Assembly (NCBI GenBank): GCA_964610505.1
Contig: CAZSXU010000044.1
Coordinates: forward strand, 1-18,501
Reading direction: 5' to 3'
Length of the DNA stretch: 18,501 nucleotides
Source: CAZSXU01 sp964610505
GTDB taxonomy: Bacteria > Arandabacterota > Arandabacteria > JAGLYR01
Both the position numbers and the translations under genes were made by a program. The notes below the pieces were generated by a model. That model did not search any database, had not been told where the DNA came from, and saw only the letters and a program-made list of their open reading frames with translations. This document shows positions 6,330 through 13,314 of the stretch, one piece after another. The first letter of the stretch is position 1. Every line of letters starts with the position of its first letter.

Positions 6330-8975
6330 GTGAACTGGAATTCCCACGACATTGAAGATCGAGTGCTTCCACTGGTGGCTCGACCCGGACGCTACGTGGG
6401 GCGGGAGCTCCACATCTCCGGCAAGCCGCATTCGCGCGAGCGGGTCTCAGTCCTGCTGGCATTTCCCGACGCGTACGAAATCGGAATGTCGCATCTGGGA
6501 TTGAAAATCCTCTACCATCTGGTCAACCGGAGGGAAGATGCCCTGGCGGAGTTCGTCTTCTGCCCGTGGCCGGACATGGAGGACCGGATGCGGAAGAGCG
6601 GGATTCCCCTGTTTTCCCTCCAGACCCGCACGCCGGCCGGGCAATTCGACATTCTCGGCGTTTCCCTGCAGCACGAGCTTCAGTACACCAATGCACTGAA
6701 CCTGTTGGATCTGGCGGGAATCCCTCTTCGAACGGAGGCTCGGGGCGAGGGGGTGCCCCTCGTGATTGCCGGCGGACCCTGCTGCTTCAATCCAGAGCCG
6801 ATGGTTCCGTTTTTCGACGCGTTTGCGATCGGGGACGGGGAAGACCTCATACGGGAACTCGTGGAGGTGGTGGGGGAGTGCAAGCGGGCCGGTCTGCCGA
6901 GAGCCGAGGCGTTGGAGCGGGTGGGTGGGATTCCCGGAATGTATGTTCCCGGTCTCGGACGGGGAGCATCGCCGGATCCGGTGACGGCACGTGTCGTTCG
7001 TCGTCTGGATCGGGACAACTATCCCTCGCATCCCCCCGTTCCGCTGATGGACATCGCGCACAACCGCCTCGGTGTGGAGATCATGCGCGGGTGCACGCGG
7101 GGGTGTCGCTTCTGCCAGGCGGGCATGATCGGGCGCCCGGTCAGGGAGATGCCCGAAGACGACGTGATCCATCTCGCGGTCGAGGGGGTTGCGTCCGGGG
7201 GATGGGACGAGGTGGCTCTGGTGTCCCTGTCTTCGTCGGACTACTCGTCGATCGAATCGCTGGTGCCCCGGCTGGGCCAGGCACTGGACTCCCGGCGCGT
7301 TGGGGTGTGCCTGCCCTCGCTTCGCCCGGGGGGACTCACGCAGGGAATCGCCGCAGGGATCAGTCGCTTCAGGCATCCCGGGCTCACGCTTGCCCCGGAG
7401 GCGGGCACGCAGCGTCTGCGCAGAGTCATCAACAAGGAGTTTGACGAGGATCTTTTCCTCGGGGCCGTCCGGACCGCCCGGCGGCATGGTTGGAGGCAGT
7501 TGAAGCTGTACTTCATGATCGGTCTTCCAACGGAGCAGGAGGAGGACCTGCTGGGAATGGCTTCCCTCGCGCGGCGGGTGACCCAGGTCAAAGCCGACGG
7601 TCGCTCTCTCTCGGTGAAGATGAGCGTGTCGCCCTTTGTTCCCAAACCTCATACGCCGTTCCAGTGGGAGCCCCAGATTGCGGTGGACGAGACCACGGAT
7701 AAAATGCGGTTCTTGAAGCGACATCTTCGGGGGGCCCCGGTGCAGCTGCGGTGGCCGAAAGGGGAGATGTCCACGATCGAGGGTCTGCTGGCCCGAGGGG
7801 ACCGCCGCCTGGCGGCGGTCGTGGAAGAGGTGTGGAGAGGGGGCGCCCGTTTTGAAGGCTGGACGGAATCCTTCCGATACGACCGTTGGCAGCAGGCACT
7901 CTCGGGGCAAGGATTGGACGTTGAGACATTCCTGGGCACTCGGGAGGTGGGCGGATCCCTGCCCTGGGATACGGTTTCCTCGGGGGTGACGCGGGAGTTC
8001 CTCCTGGCGGAGAGAGCACGCGCGTTTCGTGAAACGTCCACGCCTGACTGCAGGGAGGGCGAATGCGGAAGCTGTCTTCGTCCGGATCGGGTGGCGGCGT
8101 GCAGACGGTCGACCGCCCGCATGGCTCCGCGCGCGCCGGCGTCCTTCGACGGCCCCGGACCCCGCCGGAATCGGCCGTCCGACGGTACCGGGCTTCGAAT
8201 GGGCGTGCGGCTCCGCTACGCGAAGGGAGAGCCGGCGCGTTTCACGTCCCACCTGGACGTCGTGCGAATCTTCGACCGGGCCGTCCGTAGGTCGGAGGTC
8301 CCAGTGGTACAGAGCGCAGGGTTCAGTTCTCGTCCCAAGATGGCATTCGGCCCGCCGCTTTCCCTGGGTATGACCTCCGCCGCCGAATATGTGGACCTGC
8401 AAGTTCTGCGGCCGTGGCGAATGGAAGATCGGACACGGCTGGCCGGTGTGTTTCCTCCGGGATTCGAGCTCCTGGACGCCCAGGGGTTCTACGGCAAGGC
8501 GGGATCCCTCGGCGGGCCGGGGGGGCGGGTGCGGTACCGAGTGCGGTTCGGCGCACTCGTCCGTGCGATGGAATCGGATCTCGATTCCGGTCTCTGGTGG
8601 GAAGGTTGGAGGCGGCGGGTGGAAGAGGTTCGCGGGATGCTGCCGGATGGATGCGCGGACGAAGACGAAGAGGCGGGCGCCGAAGAGGGCAAGCTGAAAG
8701 CGGACGCCCCCACGGCGGCCCGGGTGCTGTCGCTTGACGCAGAGCCGGGCGGGGGTGGGGAATGGGAACTCCGGCTGGAGCTTCGAACGGGAGCCGGGTT
8801 GCGGAACGTGTGGGAAGAGACTCTTGTGGCGCTGGTGGAGCGTGCGGATCTGCTGCCGCTGGCGCGAATGGAACGTGAGGCGTACGACTTGTGGGATGGG
8901 GGACGGTGGGTGGCTCCGATGCAGGCGTTGACCCCGAACCGGGGCCGTTCCACGCCCAAAGAGAGTAGGTCGTGA
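6330..8975 (+). CDS. B12-binding-type radical SAM protein fused to DUF2344 (TIGR03960 + TIGR03936)
   Basis: An 881-residue fusion of two families that are often adjacent genes. The N-terminal part, about residues 1-600, matches TIGR03960: GRYVGREL, LAFPDAYEIGMSHLGLKILY, FSLQTR, LVIAGGPCCFNPEP. The radical SAM cluster motif CTRGCRFC has Cys at 255, 259 and 262, and a small Cys cluster (CREGECGSC) ends the part. After a low-complexity Arg/Pro linker, the DUF2344 part begins MGVRLRYAKGEPARFTSHLD and continues with FSSRPKMAFGPPLSLG. The reaction is unknown; radical SAM enzymes of this type are placed near RNase E/G and L21/L27, as here. The frame is open from a GTG at 6261, but the GTG at 6330 fits the family's short N-terminus better. 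Neither has a good Shine-Dalgarno. The stop is 1 bp before rng. Confidence 0.88.
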   Translation: MNWNSHDIEDRVLPLVARPGRYVGRELHISGKPHSRERVSVLLAFPDAYEIGMSHLGLKILYHLVNRREDALAEFVFCPWPDMEDRMRKSGIPLFSLQTRTPAGQFDILGVSLQHELQYTNALNLLDLAGIPLRTEARGEGVPLVIAGGPCCFNPEPMVPFFDAFAIGDGEDLIRELVEVVGECKRAGLPRAEALERVGGIPGMYVPGLGRGASPDPVTARVVRRLDRDNYPSHPPVPLMDIAHNRLGVEIMRGCTRGCRFCQAGMIGRPVREMPEDDVIHLAVEGVASGGWDEVALVSLSSSDYSSIESLVPRLGQALDSRRVGVCLPSLRPGGLTQGIAAGISRFRHPGLTLAPEAGTQRLRRVINKEFDEDLFLGAVRTARRHGWRQLKLYFMIGLPTEQEEDLLGMASLARRVTQVKADGRSLSVKMSVSPFVPKPHTPFQWEPQIAVDETTDKMRFLKRHLRGAPVQLRWPKGEMSTIEGLLARGDRRLAAVVEEVWRGGARFEGWTESFRYDRWQQALSGQGLDVETFLGTREVGGSLPWDTVSSGVTREFLLAERARAFRETSTPDCREGECGSCLRPDRVAACRRSTARMAPRAPASFDGPGPRRNRPSDGTGLRMGVRLRYAKGEPARFTSHLDVVRIFDRAVRRSEVPVVQSAGFSSRPKMAFGPPLSLGMTSAAEYVDLQVLRPWRMEDRTRLAGVFPPGFELLDAQGFYGKAGSLGGPGGRVRYRVRFGALVRAMESDLDSGLWWEGWRRRVEEVRGMLPDGCADEDEEAGAEEGKLKADAPTAARVLSLDAEPGGGGEWELRLELRTGAGLRNVWEETLVALVERADLLPLARMEREAYDLWDGGRWVAPMQALTPNRGRSTPKESRS

Positions 8976-8976
8976 G

Positions 8977-10521
8977 ATGTACCGAGAGATTATCATCAAT
9001 GCAGAAGAGACGGAGACCCGCGTTGCGCTCTTGGAGGATCACCGTCTGGCGGAGTTTTTTGTGGAAAGGCCCGAGAATCGAAGGATTGTCGGCAACGTGT
9101 ACAAAGGGTTGGTGAACGCCGTGTTGCCCGGGATGCAGGCCGCGTTTGTGGACGTGGGCCTTGAAAAGAGCGTGTTCCTGCACGTGTCGGACCTGATTGA
9201 GAGCGATCTCTTGGACGAGGACTTCGACGAAGGCGGGCCGGCGAACGGCCGCTCCCGGAGCGGGCATCCGCCCCGGCCCGCCAGGATCGAGGACTGTCTG
9301 ACCAAGGGGCAGGAAGTTCTTGTGCAGGTCACCAAGGAGCCGATCTCTTCCAAAGGCGCCCGGGGGACAACGCAGATCTCCATCGCCGGACGCTTCCTGG
9401 TGCTGATGCCCAACTCGACGCACCTCGGAATCTCCCGGAAGATCGAAGACCGCTCCGAGCGCCACCGGCTTCGCGACGCCGTCGGCGAGATTCGTCCCAA
9501 GGACGCGGGGCTCATCGTCAGAACCGTGGCCGAGGGCAAAGATCCGGGCCTGTTCAAGGAGGATGTCCGCTATTTGGTGCGAACGTGGAAGCGCGTGGTC
9601 TCCCGCGCGAAGAAACGCGAGGTCCCGGCCATCGTCTACTCGGAGCCCACGCTGGTCAGCAGTCTGATTCGTGATCTGTTCAGCGAGGATATCGACGCCG
9701 TGGTCATCGATTCGAAACAGGAGTACAAGGCGATTCGAAGCTACGTGCGGGGCCTGGCGCCCGAGCTGAAGGACCGGGTCCGGCGCTACGAGGGAGACCG
9801 GCCGGTCTTCGACCATTACGGCGTGGAAAAGGAAATTGAACAGATGCTCGACCGGCGGATCCCCATCAAACGGGGGGCCTACATCACCATCGATCAGACG
9901 GAGGCGCTGGTGACGATCGACGTCAACACCGGGCGCTATCGCGGGGCGTCCAACCAGGAAGAGACGATTCTCACTACGAATCTCGAGGCGGCCCGGGAGG
10001 TCGCTCGCCAGATGAGGGTGCGTGACATCGGAGGCATTATCGTCATCGATTTCATCGACATGGAGCGAGAGGGCAATCGGCGCCGCGTGTTCGACGAGCT
10101 GCGGACGGCGCTGCGTGCGGATCGCTCGCGAACCAAGGTTCTGCCCATCAGCGAGTTCGGTCTGGTCCAGATGACGAGACAACGGGTGCGACCGAGTCAC
10201 CTCCATTTTTTCAGCGAACCTTGCTCGTGCTGCGGTGGTCTGGGCCGTGTACTGTCCCCGGAGACGATGGTGTCCAAGGTCGAACGCGCGCTCCACCGTC
10301 TCACGGAGCGGATCCAGGAGAAGAAGGTCGCCGTCCATCTTCATCCGGAAGTGGCGATTCACATGCTGAGCAATCGGACCGGTCGAGTGCGCGACCTGGA
10401 GGGGCAGTTCGATCTGGACATCGAGGTGGTCGACGATGCCGCCCTGGGAAGACAGGAGATGAGGATTTACTCGAGGAGGTCGGGGGAGGACCTGACCAAG
10501 CGCGTGTCTCCCGATACGTAA
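8977..10521 (+). CDS. rng: Ribonuclease E/G family endoribonuclease
   Basis: RNase G cleaves single-stranded RNA near 5' monophosphate ends in rRNA maturation and mRNA decay. The 514-residue protein opens with the RNase E/G start (MYREIIINAEETETRVAL) and an S1-type RNA-binding domain (NVYKGLVNAVLPGMQAAFVDVG, then FLHVSDL), which holds an acidic and Arg/Pro-rich insertion at about 80-106. The two catalytic metal-binding Asp residues are D315 in LVTIDVNTGRYRG and D358 in IVIDFIDM, 43 residues apart as in E. coli RNase E. A Cys group near the end (C416, C418, C419) matches the zinc-link position that joins subunits. It lacks the long C-terminal scaffold of RNase E, hence the RNase G call. The gene follows the radical SAM fusion by 1 bp and precedes the rplU promoter. 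Confidence 0.93.
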   Translation: MYREIIINAEETETRVALLEDHRLAEFFVERPENRRIVGNVYKGLVNAVLPGMQAAFVDVGLEKSVFLHVSDLIESDLLDEDFDEGGPANGRSRSGHPPRPARIEDCLTKGQEVLVQVTKEPISSKGARGTTQISIAGRFLVLMPNSTHLGISRKIEDRSERHRLRDAVGEIRPKDAGLIVRTVAEGKDPGLFKEDVRYLVRTWKRVVSRAKKREVPAIVYSEPTLVSSLIRDLFSEDIDAVVIDSKQEYKAIRSYVRGLAPELKDRVRRYEGDRPVFDHYGVEKEIEQMLDRRIPIKRGAYITIDQTEALVTIDVNTGRYRGASNQEETILTTNLEAAREVARQMRVRDIGGIIVIDFIDMEREGNRRRVFDELRTALRADRSRTKVLPISEFGLVQMTRQRVRPSHLHFFSEPCSCCGGLGRVLSPETMVSKVERALHRLTERIQEKKVAVHLHPEVAIHMLSNRTGRVRDLEGQFDLDIEVVDDAALGRQEMRIYSRRSGEDLTKRVSPDT

Positions 10522-10528
10522 TTTGGGG

Positions 10529-10557
10529 TTGACAATTCATCCCCGGAGTGCTAAATG
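10529..10557 (+). promoter_or_regulatory. Promoter of the rplU-rpmA operon
   Basis: Perfect TTGACA (10529-10534), a 17-bp spacer and TAAATG (10552-10557) with an extended -10 TG (TGCTAAATG). It begins 7 bp after the rng stop codon and would start transcription near 10563, leaving a leader of about 65 nt before rplU. The leader could hold an autoregulatory site, but I see no known L21 leader motif. The arrangement (TTGACA, 17-18 bp, TGCTA) resembles the promoter at 1350. Confidence 0.65.
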
Positions 10558-10628
10558 TTTTCTATTGTGGTTCAGCTGTGAGTAGGGGACGAACGGTTAT
10601 CGAAAGGGACAAAGAGGGTTACTCTCAA

Positions 10629-10949
10629 ATGGCATACGCGATTGTCGAAACAGGTGGATTTCAATTTCATGTGCAGGACCGGGGGGTGGTTGAGGTCCCC
10701 AGGTTGAGTGCCCCGGCGGGCAAGACCGTGACCCTGGACCGGGTGTTGATGTTTGTGGACGGGGATCAGGTGAAGATCGGTCAACCCACGGTCGAGGGCG
10801 CCTTGGTCGAAGCCAAGGTGCTCAAGCATACGTTGGGCGAGAAGATCATCGTCTACAAGCAGAAGCGACGGAAGAACTACCGCAGGAAACGCGGACACCG
10901 TCAACACCTCACCCAGCTGGAGATCACCGGGCTCAAGAGCGGCGGGTAG
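10629..10949 (+). CDS. rplU: 50S ribosomal protein L21
   Basis: L21 binds 23S rRNA in the large subunit, next to L20. The 106-residue product starts MAYAIVETGGFQFHVQD, continues with VLMFVDGDQVKIGQPTVEGA and ends with the basic L21 signature KRRKNYRRKRGHRQHLTQL followed by EITGL. The frame is open further upstream (from an ATG at 10548), but that start would fall within the promoter, and the ATG at 10629 gives the normal L21 length and N-terminus. GAGGG lies about 11 nt upstream. It is followed 41 bp later by rpmA, the conserved order. Confidence 0.97.
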   Translation: MAYAIVETGGFQFHVQDRGVVEVPRLSAPAGKTVTLDRVLMFVDGDQVKIGQPTVEGALVEAKVLKHTLGEKIIVYKQKRRKNYRRKRGHRQHLTQLEITGLKSGG

Positions 10950-10990
10950 CCCCGCCGCCGTAACCTCGAATACGCAAGGAGTGGTTCTCG

Positions 10991-11251
10991 ATGGCGCACA
11001 AGAAGGGTGTGGGCAGCTCTCGAAATGGAAGAGACTCTGCCGCACAGCGACTCGGAGTCAAGCGCTTCGGAGGGCAACGCGTCCCGGCCGGCAGCATTCT
11101 GGTGCGGCAGCGAGGCACGCGGTTCCATCCCGGGCAAAACGTCGGGCGGGGCAAGGACGATACGCTGTTCGCGCTGGTCGACGGCGTGGTAACCTTCGAG
11201 AAGTGGGGCAGGACCCGCAAGCGCGTGAACGTATTTCCCGTGACGTCGTAG
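10991..11251 (+). CDS. rpmA: 50S ribosomal protein L27
   Basis: L27 lies near the peptidyl-transferase centre of the large subunit. The 86-residue protein has the standard start MAHKKGVGSSRNGRDS, with no Firmicutes-type N-terminal prosequence. Next come AQRLGVKRFGGQRVPAGSIL, RQRGTRFHPGQNVGRGKDDT and VTFEKWGR. AAGGAG (10975-10980) lies 10 nt before the ATG. It is co-transcribed with rplU and closed by the terminator at 11337-11368. The common downstream partner obgE is not here; a metallo-hydrolase follows instead. Confidence 0.97.
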   Translation: MAHKKGVGSSRNGRDSAAQRLGVKRFGGQRVPAGSILVRQRGTRFHPGQNVGRGKDDTLFALVDGVVTFEKWGRTRKRVNVFPVTS

Positions 11252-11336
11252 TCCGCGCCTTCGCGACGAGGATCGGATCCGGCGGGGAAACGCATGTGAC
11301 GAACGAGGGACACCCGGTTATGGGTTGACTCGGAGA

Positions 11337-11368
11337 GCGAGGGGAGGAACGCACACCCCCCGCTTTTT
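11337..11368 (+). terminator. Intrinsic terminator of rplU-rpmA
   Basis: GCGAGGGG (11337-11344) pairs with CCCCCCGC (11356-11363) with one A-C mismatch, and TTTTT (11364-11368) follows directly. It lies 85 bp after the rpmA stop and 78 bp before the next start, in the right place to end the ribosomal operon. Confidence 0.7.
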
Positions 11369-11446
11369 CGTGTAGCTCGGACGGCGCGCCCGGGGTGTTC
11401 TTCGGGGTCTTGAGTTTCGGGGCGACAGTGAAAGGGGAGGTTGGCA

Positions 11447-12103
11447 GTGAAGGTGAAATGGCTGGGACACGCGGCGTTCGTGATCACGTCGTCGGATGGA
11501 ACCAAGGTCCTTACGGATCCGTACAAGCCCGGGAGCTATGACGGTGCGGTAGGCTACGGTCCGATCACCGAACCGGTGGATGTCGTGACGGTCAGCCACG
11601 AGCACGATGACCACAACGGGGTGGAAGGACTTCCGGGGCAGTCCGAAGTGGTCAAGGGGTGCGGTGAGCATAAGGCGGGGGGGATCCGGATTCACGGATA
11701 CGGTTGCTTCCACGATGAAACCCAGGGTGCGGACCGTGGCGACAACACCATTTTCGTCATCGACGTCGACGGAGTCCGGGTCTGCCACCTGGGAGATCTT
11801 GGACATCCCCTCTCTCCCGAGGCAACAAAGGAGATCGGTCCCGTGGACATCCTGCTGGTTCCCGTGGGTGGTTTTTTCACCATCGACGCCGCGCAGGCGG
11901 CCTCCACTGCCGAGAGTCTGGGAGCCAAAGTCATCATCCCGATGCATTTTAAGACGGAGTCCCTCGGGTTTCCCATCGCTCCGGTTGACGATTTCTTAAA
12001 GGAAATGGGCAGTTACGAGCGTCCGGAAACCGCGGAAGTGGACATCACGCCGGAGTCGTTGACCCAGGGTCGGCGCGTAGTCGTCCTGGAGCACGCGCTG
12101 TAG
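11447..12103 (+). CDS. UPF0173-type metal-dependent hydrolase (metallo-beta-lactamase fold)
   Basis: A 218-residue MBL-fold protein of the UPF0173 (YtkL-like) type. The start MKVKWLGHAAFVI is the family's usual opening. The metal-binding motif is SHEHDDHNG (H51, H53, D55, H56). Further ligands are probably in GCFHDE, HLGDLGH and the late IPMHFKT His. The substrates of this family are not established; members resemble lactonase-type hydrolases. The GTG at 11447 is chosen because GGAGG (11436-11440) lies 6 nt before it. The in-frame TTG at 11441 touches the RBS and cannot be used well. The gene stands alone between the rpmA terminator and the first copy of the composite repeat. Confidence 0.88.
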   Translation: MKVKWLGHAAFVITSSDGTKVLTDPYKPGSYDGAVGYGPITEPVDVVTVSHEHDDHNGVEGLPGQSEVVKGCGEHKAGGIRIHGYGCFHDETQGADRGDNTIFVIDVDGVRVCHLGDLGHPLSPEATKEIGPVDILLVPVGGFFTIDAAQAASTAESLGAKVIIPMHFKTESLGFPIAPVDDFLKEMGSYERPETAEVDITPESLTQGRRVVVLEHAL

Positions 12104-12120
12104 CCAGAACCACTGTGGAA

Positions 12121-12314
12121 GTTCTAAGTTCTGGGTTCTGAGTTCTGGGTTGAAGCGAAGAGGAAAGAGGCGTTTCCGGCGAGGAGTGTGGGAGTCGGGA
12201 ATACCCGGTGACAGGTGACGAGTGACAAGCGAAGAGGTCATGGGGTCCCCGAAGGGCGCCCGCAGGGCGCTTGGCTCTCCCCTCTGTGGAATCTGTGCAA
12301 TCTGTGGCTAGAGG
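12121..12314 (+). repeat. Composite intergenic repeat, copy 1
   Basis: Four modules are visible. First is a heptamer array of GTTCTRR-type units (GTTCTAA, GTTCTGG, GTTCTGA, GTTCTGG, GTTGAAG; 12121-12155). Second, after a spacer, is another heptamer array (GGTGACA, GGTGACG, AGTGACA, AGCGAAG; 12207-12234). Third is a hairpin GCGCCC-GCA-GGGCGC (12256-12270). Fourth is a 9-bp array (TCTGTGGAA, TCTGTGCAA, TCTGTGGCT; 12283-12309). An inverted second copy lies at 17553-17708; over the 105-bp core (12210-12314) I count about 88 percent identity by hand. This copy fills most of the 269 bp between the hydrolase and kdsB. No transposase or coding function is visible in it. Confidence 0.85.
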
Positions 12315-12372
12315 TTCTCGTCCTGTCGGGCTTACCCGCAGTCCCGCAGGAGTCCCGGGGGGGAGTGACGAG

Positions 12373-13167
12373 GTGCAATCGCGTCGTCCCATGCCGAACG
12401 TTGAGGAGAGTTTGCCGCCGAATCTCAAGACGGACTGTCGTGTCCTGGGTGGAATCCCGGCCCGGTACGGATCGTCCCGGTTGGACGGGAAACCCCTCGT
12501 ACGGCTCGGATCGCGGACTCTGATCGAGCATATCCACGATCGGTGTCTCCGGGCCGAGACCGTGGACGATGCGGTGGTGGCAACGGACGATGAACGGATT
12601 GCACGGGCCGTTCGGGATTTCGGCGGCAAGGTGGTGATGACGTCGGCGAACCACCGGACCGGCACGGACCGGCTTGCGGAGGTGGCGTCGCAGGTCTCGT
12701 CGGAGATCGTGGTCAATACGCAGTGTGACTCTCCACTCTTTCCCCCGGAGGCGATCGATCTCGCCGTGCAAGCGCTTCTCGAAGACCCTTCCCTCAAGAT
12801 GTCCACGGTGGCGGCCCCCAGCCGTGACGAAGACGAGATCCGGTCTGCGAACAGCGTCAAGGTGGTGACGGATGTGAAGGGGGACGCCCTCTATTTTTCG
12901 CGTTCCCGCCTTCCGGGAGGGGCGCCCGGTGACGGAGACATCCTCCTCCACATCGGTATCTATGTCTACCGGAGGGAATTCCTGCTGGAACTGGCAGGCC
13001 GCGAGCAGACCCCGCTGGAGAAGAAGGAACATCTCGAGCAGCTACGGGTGCTGGAATACGGGGATCGAATTCGAGTCGTGCGCATCGCCGAGAATCCCCC
13101 AGGCGTTCACGATATGGCGGACGTGGAGATGGTCCGGAAGTTGCTGGAGAAACAGGCAGGCGGGTGA
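12373..13167 (+). CDS. kdsB: 3-deoxy-manno-octulosonate cytidylyltransferase (CMP-KDO synthetase)
   Basis: KdsB joins KDO to CMP from CTP, the activation step before transfer to lipid A. The 264-residue protein has the nucleotide-binding opening GIPARYGSSRLDGKPL (27-42), DDAVVATDDERI, HRTGTDRLAEV and the C-terminal GIYVYRREFL, LEKKEHLEQLRVLEYG segments. The metal-binding Asp is kept (D119), but its motif reads VNTQCDSPLF instead of the usual VNVQGDEPLI, and the late GVDTPEDL-type motif reads GVHDMADV, so this is a divergent member. The frame opens at 12271 inside the repeat element. I choose the GTG at 12373, which has a G-rich GGAG 7 nt upstream; the ATG at 12391 has none. It heads the KDO block, 147 bp before pyrG. 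Confidence 0.87.
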   Translation: MQSRRPMPNVEESLPPNLKTDCRVLGGIPARYGSSRLDGKPLVRLGSRTLIEHIHDRCLRAETVDDAVVATDDERIARAVRDFGGKVVMTSANHRTGTDRLAEVASQVSSEIVVNTQCDSPLFPPEAIDLAVQALLEDPSLKMSTVAAPSRDEDEIRSANSVKVVTDVKGDALYFSRSRLPGGAPGDGDILLHIGIYVYRREFLLELAGREQTPLEKKEHLEQLRVLEYGDRIRVVRIAENPPGVHDMADVEMVRKLLEKQAGG

Positions 13168-13227
13168 TGCGTCCGGAGATGAACGAACGGGCCGACAGGG
13201 AGAACGGGCAACACTGAGAGGGCCGAT

Positions 13228-13293
13228 GGTCAGTTTGTTGCGGGGCCAGGCCGCGAAGCGGAGAGGGGTAAGGGTCGGTTTGTTGCGGGGCAA
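13228..13293 (+). repeat. Direct repeat pair in the kdsB-pyrG gap
   Basis: A 21-bp unit (core GTTTGTTGCGGGGC) occurs at 13228-13248 and 13273-13293, start to start 45 bp, with about three mismatches. In the second copy the unit ends as a small perfect hairpin GTTGC-GGG-GCAAC (13281-13293), 12 bp before the pyrG Shine-Dalgarno; the first copy has lost the pairing. The rest of the 147-bp gap shows no gene. Confidence 0.6.
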
Positions 13294-13314
13294 CGCACGA
13301 CGTCGGGAGGAACG

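Noticed and set aside
6447..8999. 850-codon open frame on the minus strand across the radical SAM gene
   Set aside because: It is antisense to a gene with clear family motifs, has composition typical of GC-rich shadow frames (Pro, Arg, His rich) and no recognisable domain.
8323..10362. 679-codon minus-strand frame over rng
   Set aside because: Antisense to the RNase G gene, whose catalytic residues are all in place; low-complexity Pro/Arg/Ala composition in its second half.
10548..10628. 27-residue N-terminal extension of L21
   Set aside because: It begins inside the promoter -10 region and L21 normally starts at MAYAIVETGG.
12121..12314. CRISPR array in the repeat-rich gap
   Set aside because: Units are 7-9 bp and contiguous, with no 25-40 bp repeat separated by unique spacers, and no cas genes are present.
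12271..12372. N-terminal extension of kdsB from the ATG at 12271
   Set aside because: The extension is translated repeat DNA (the 9-bp array), has no homology to KdsB N-termini, and a better ribosome-binding site serves the GTG at 12373.
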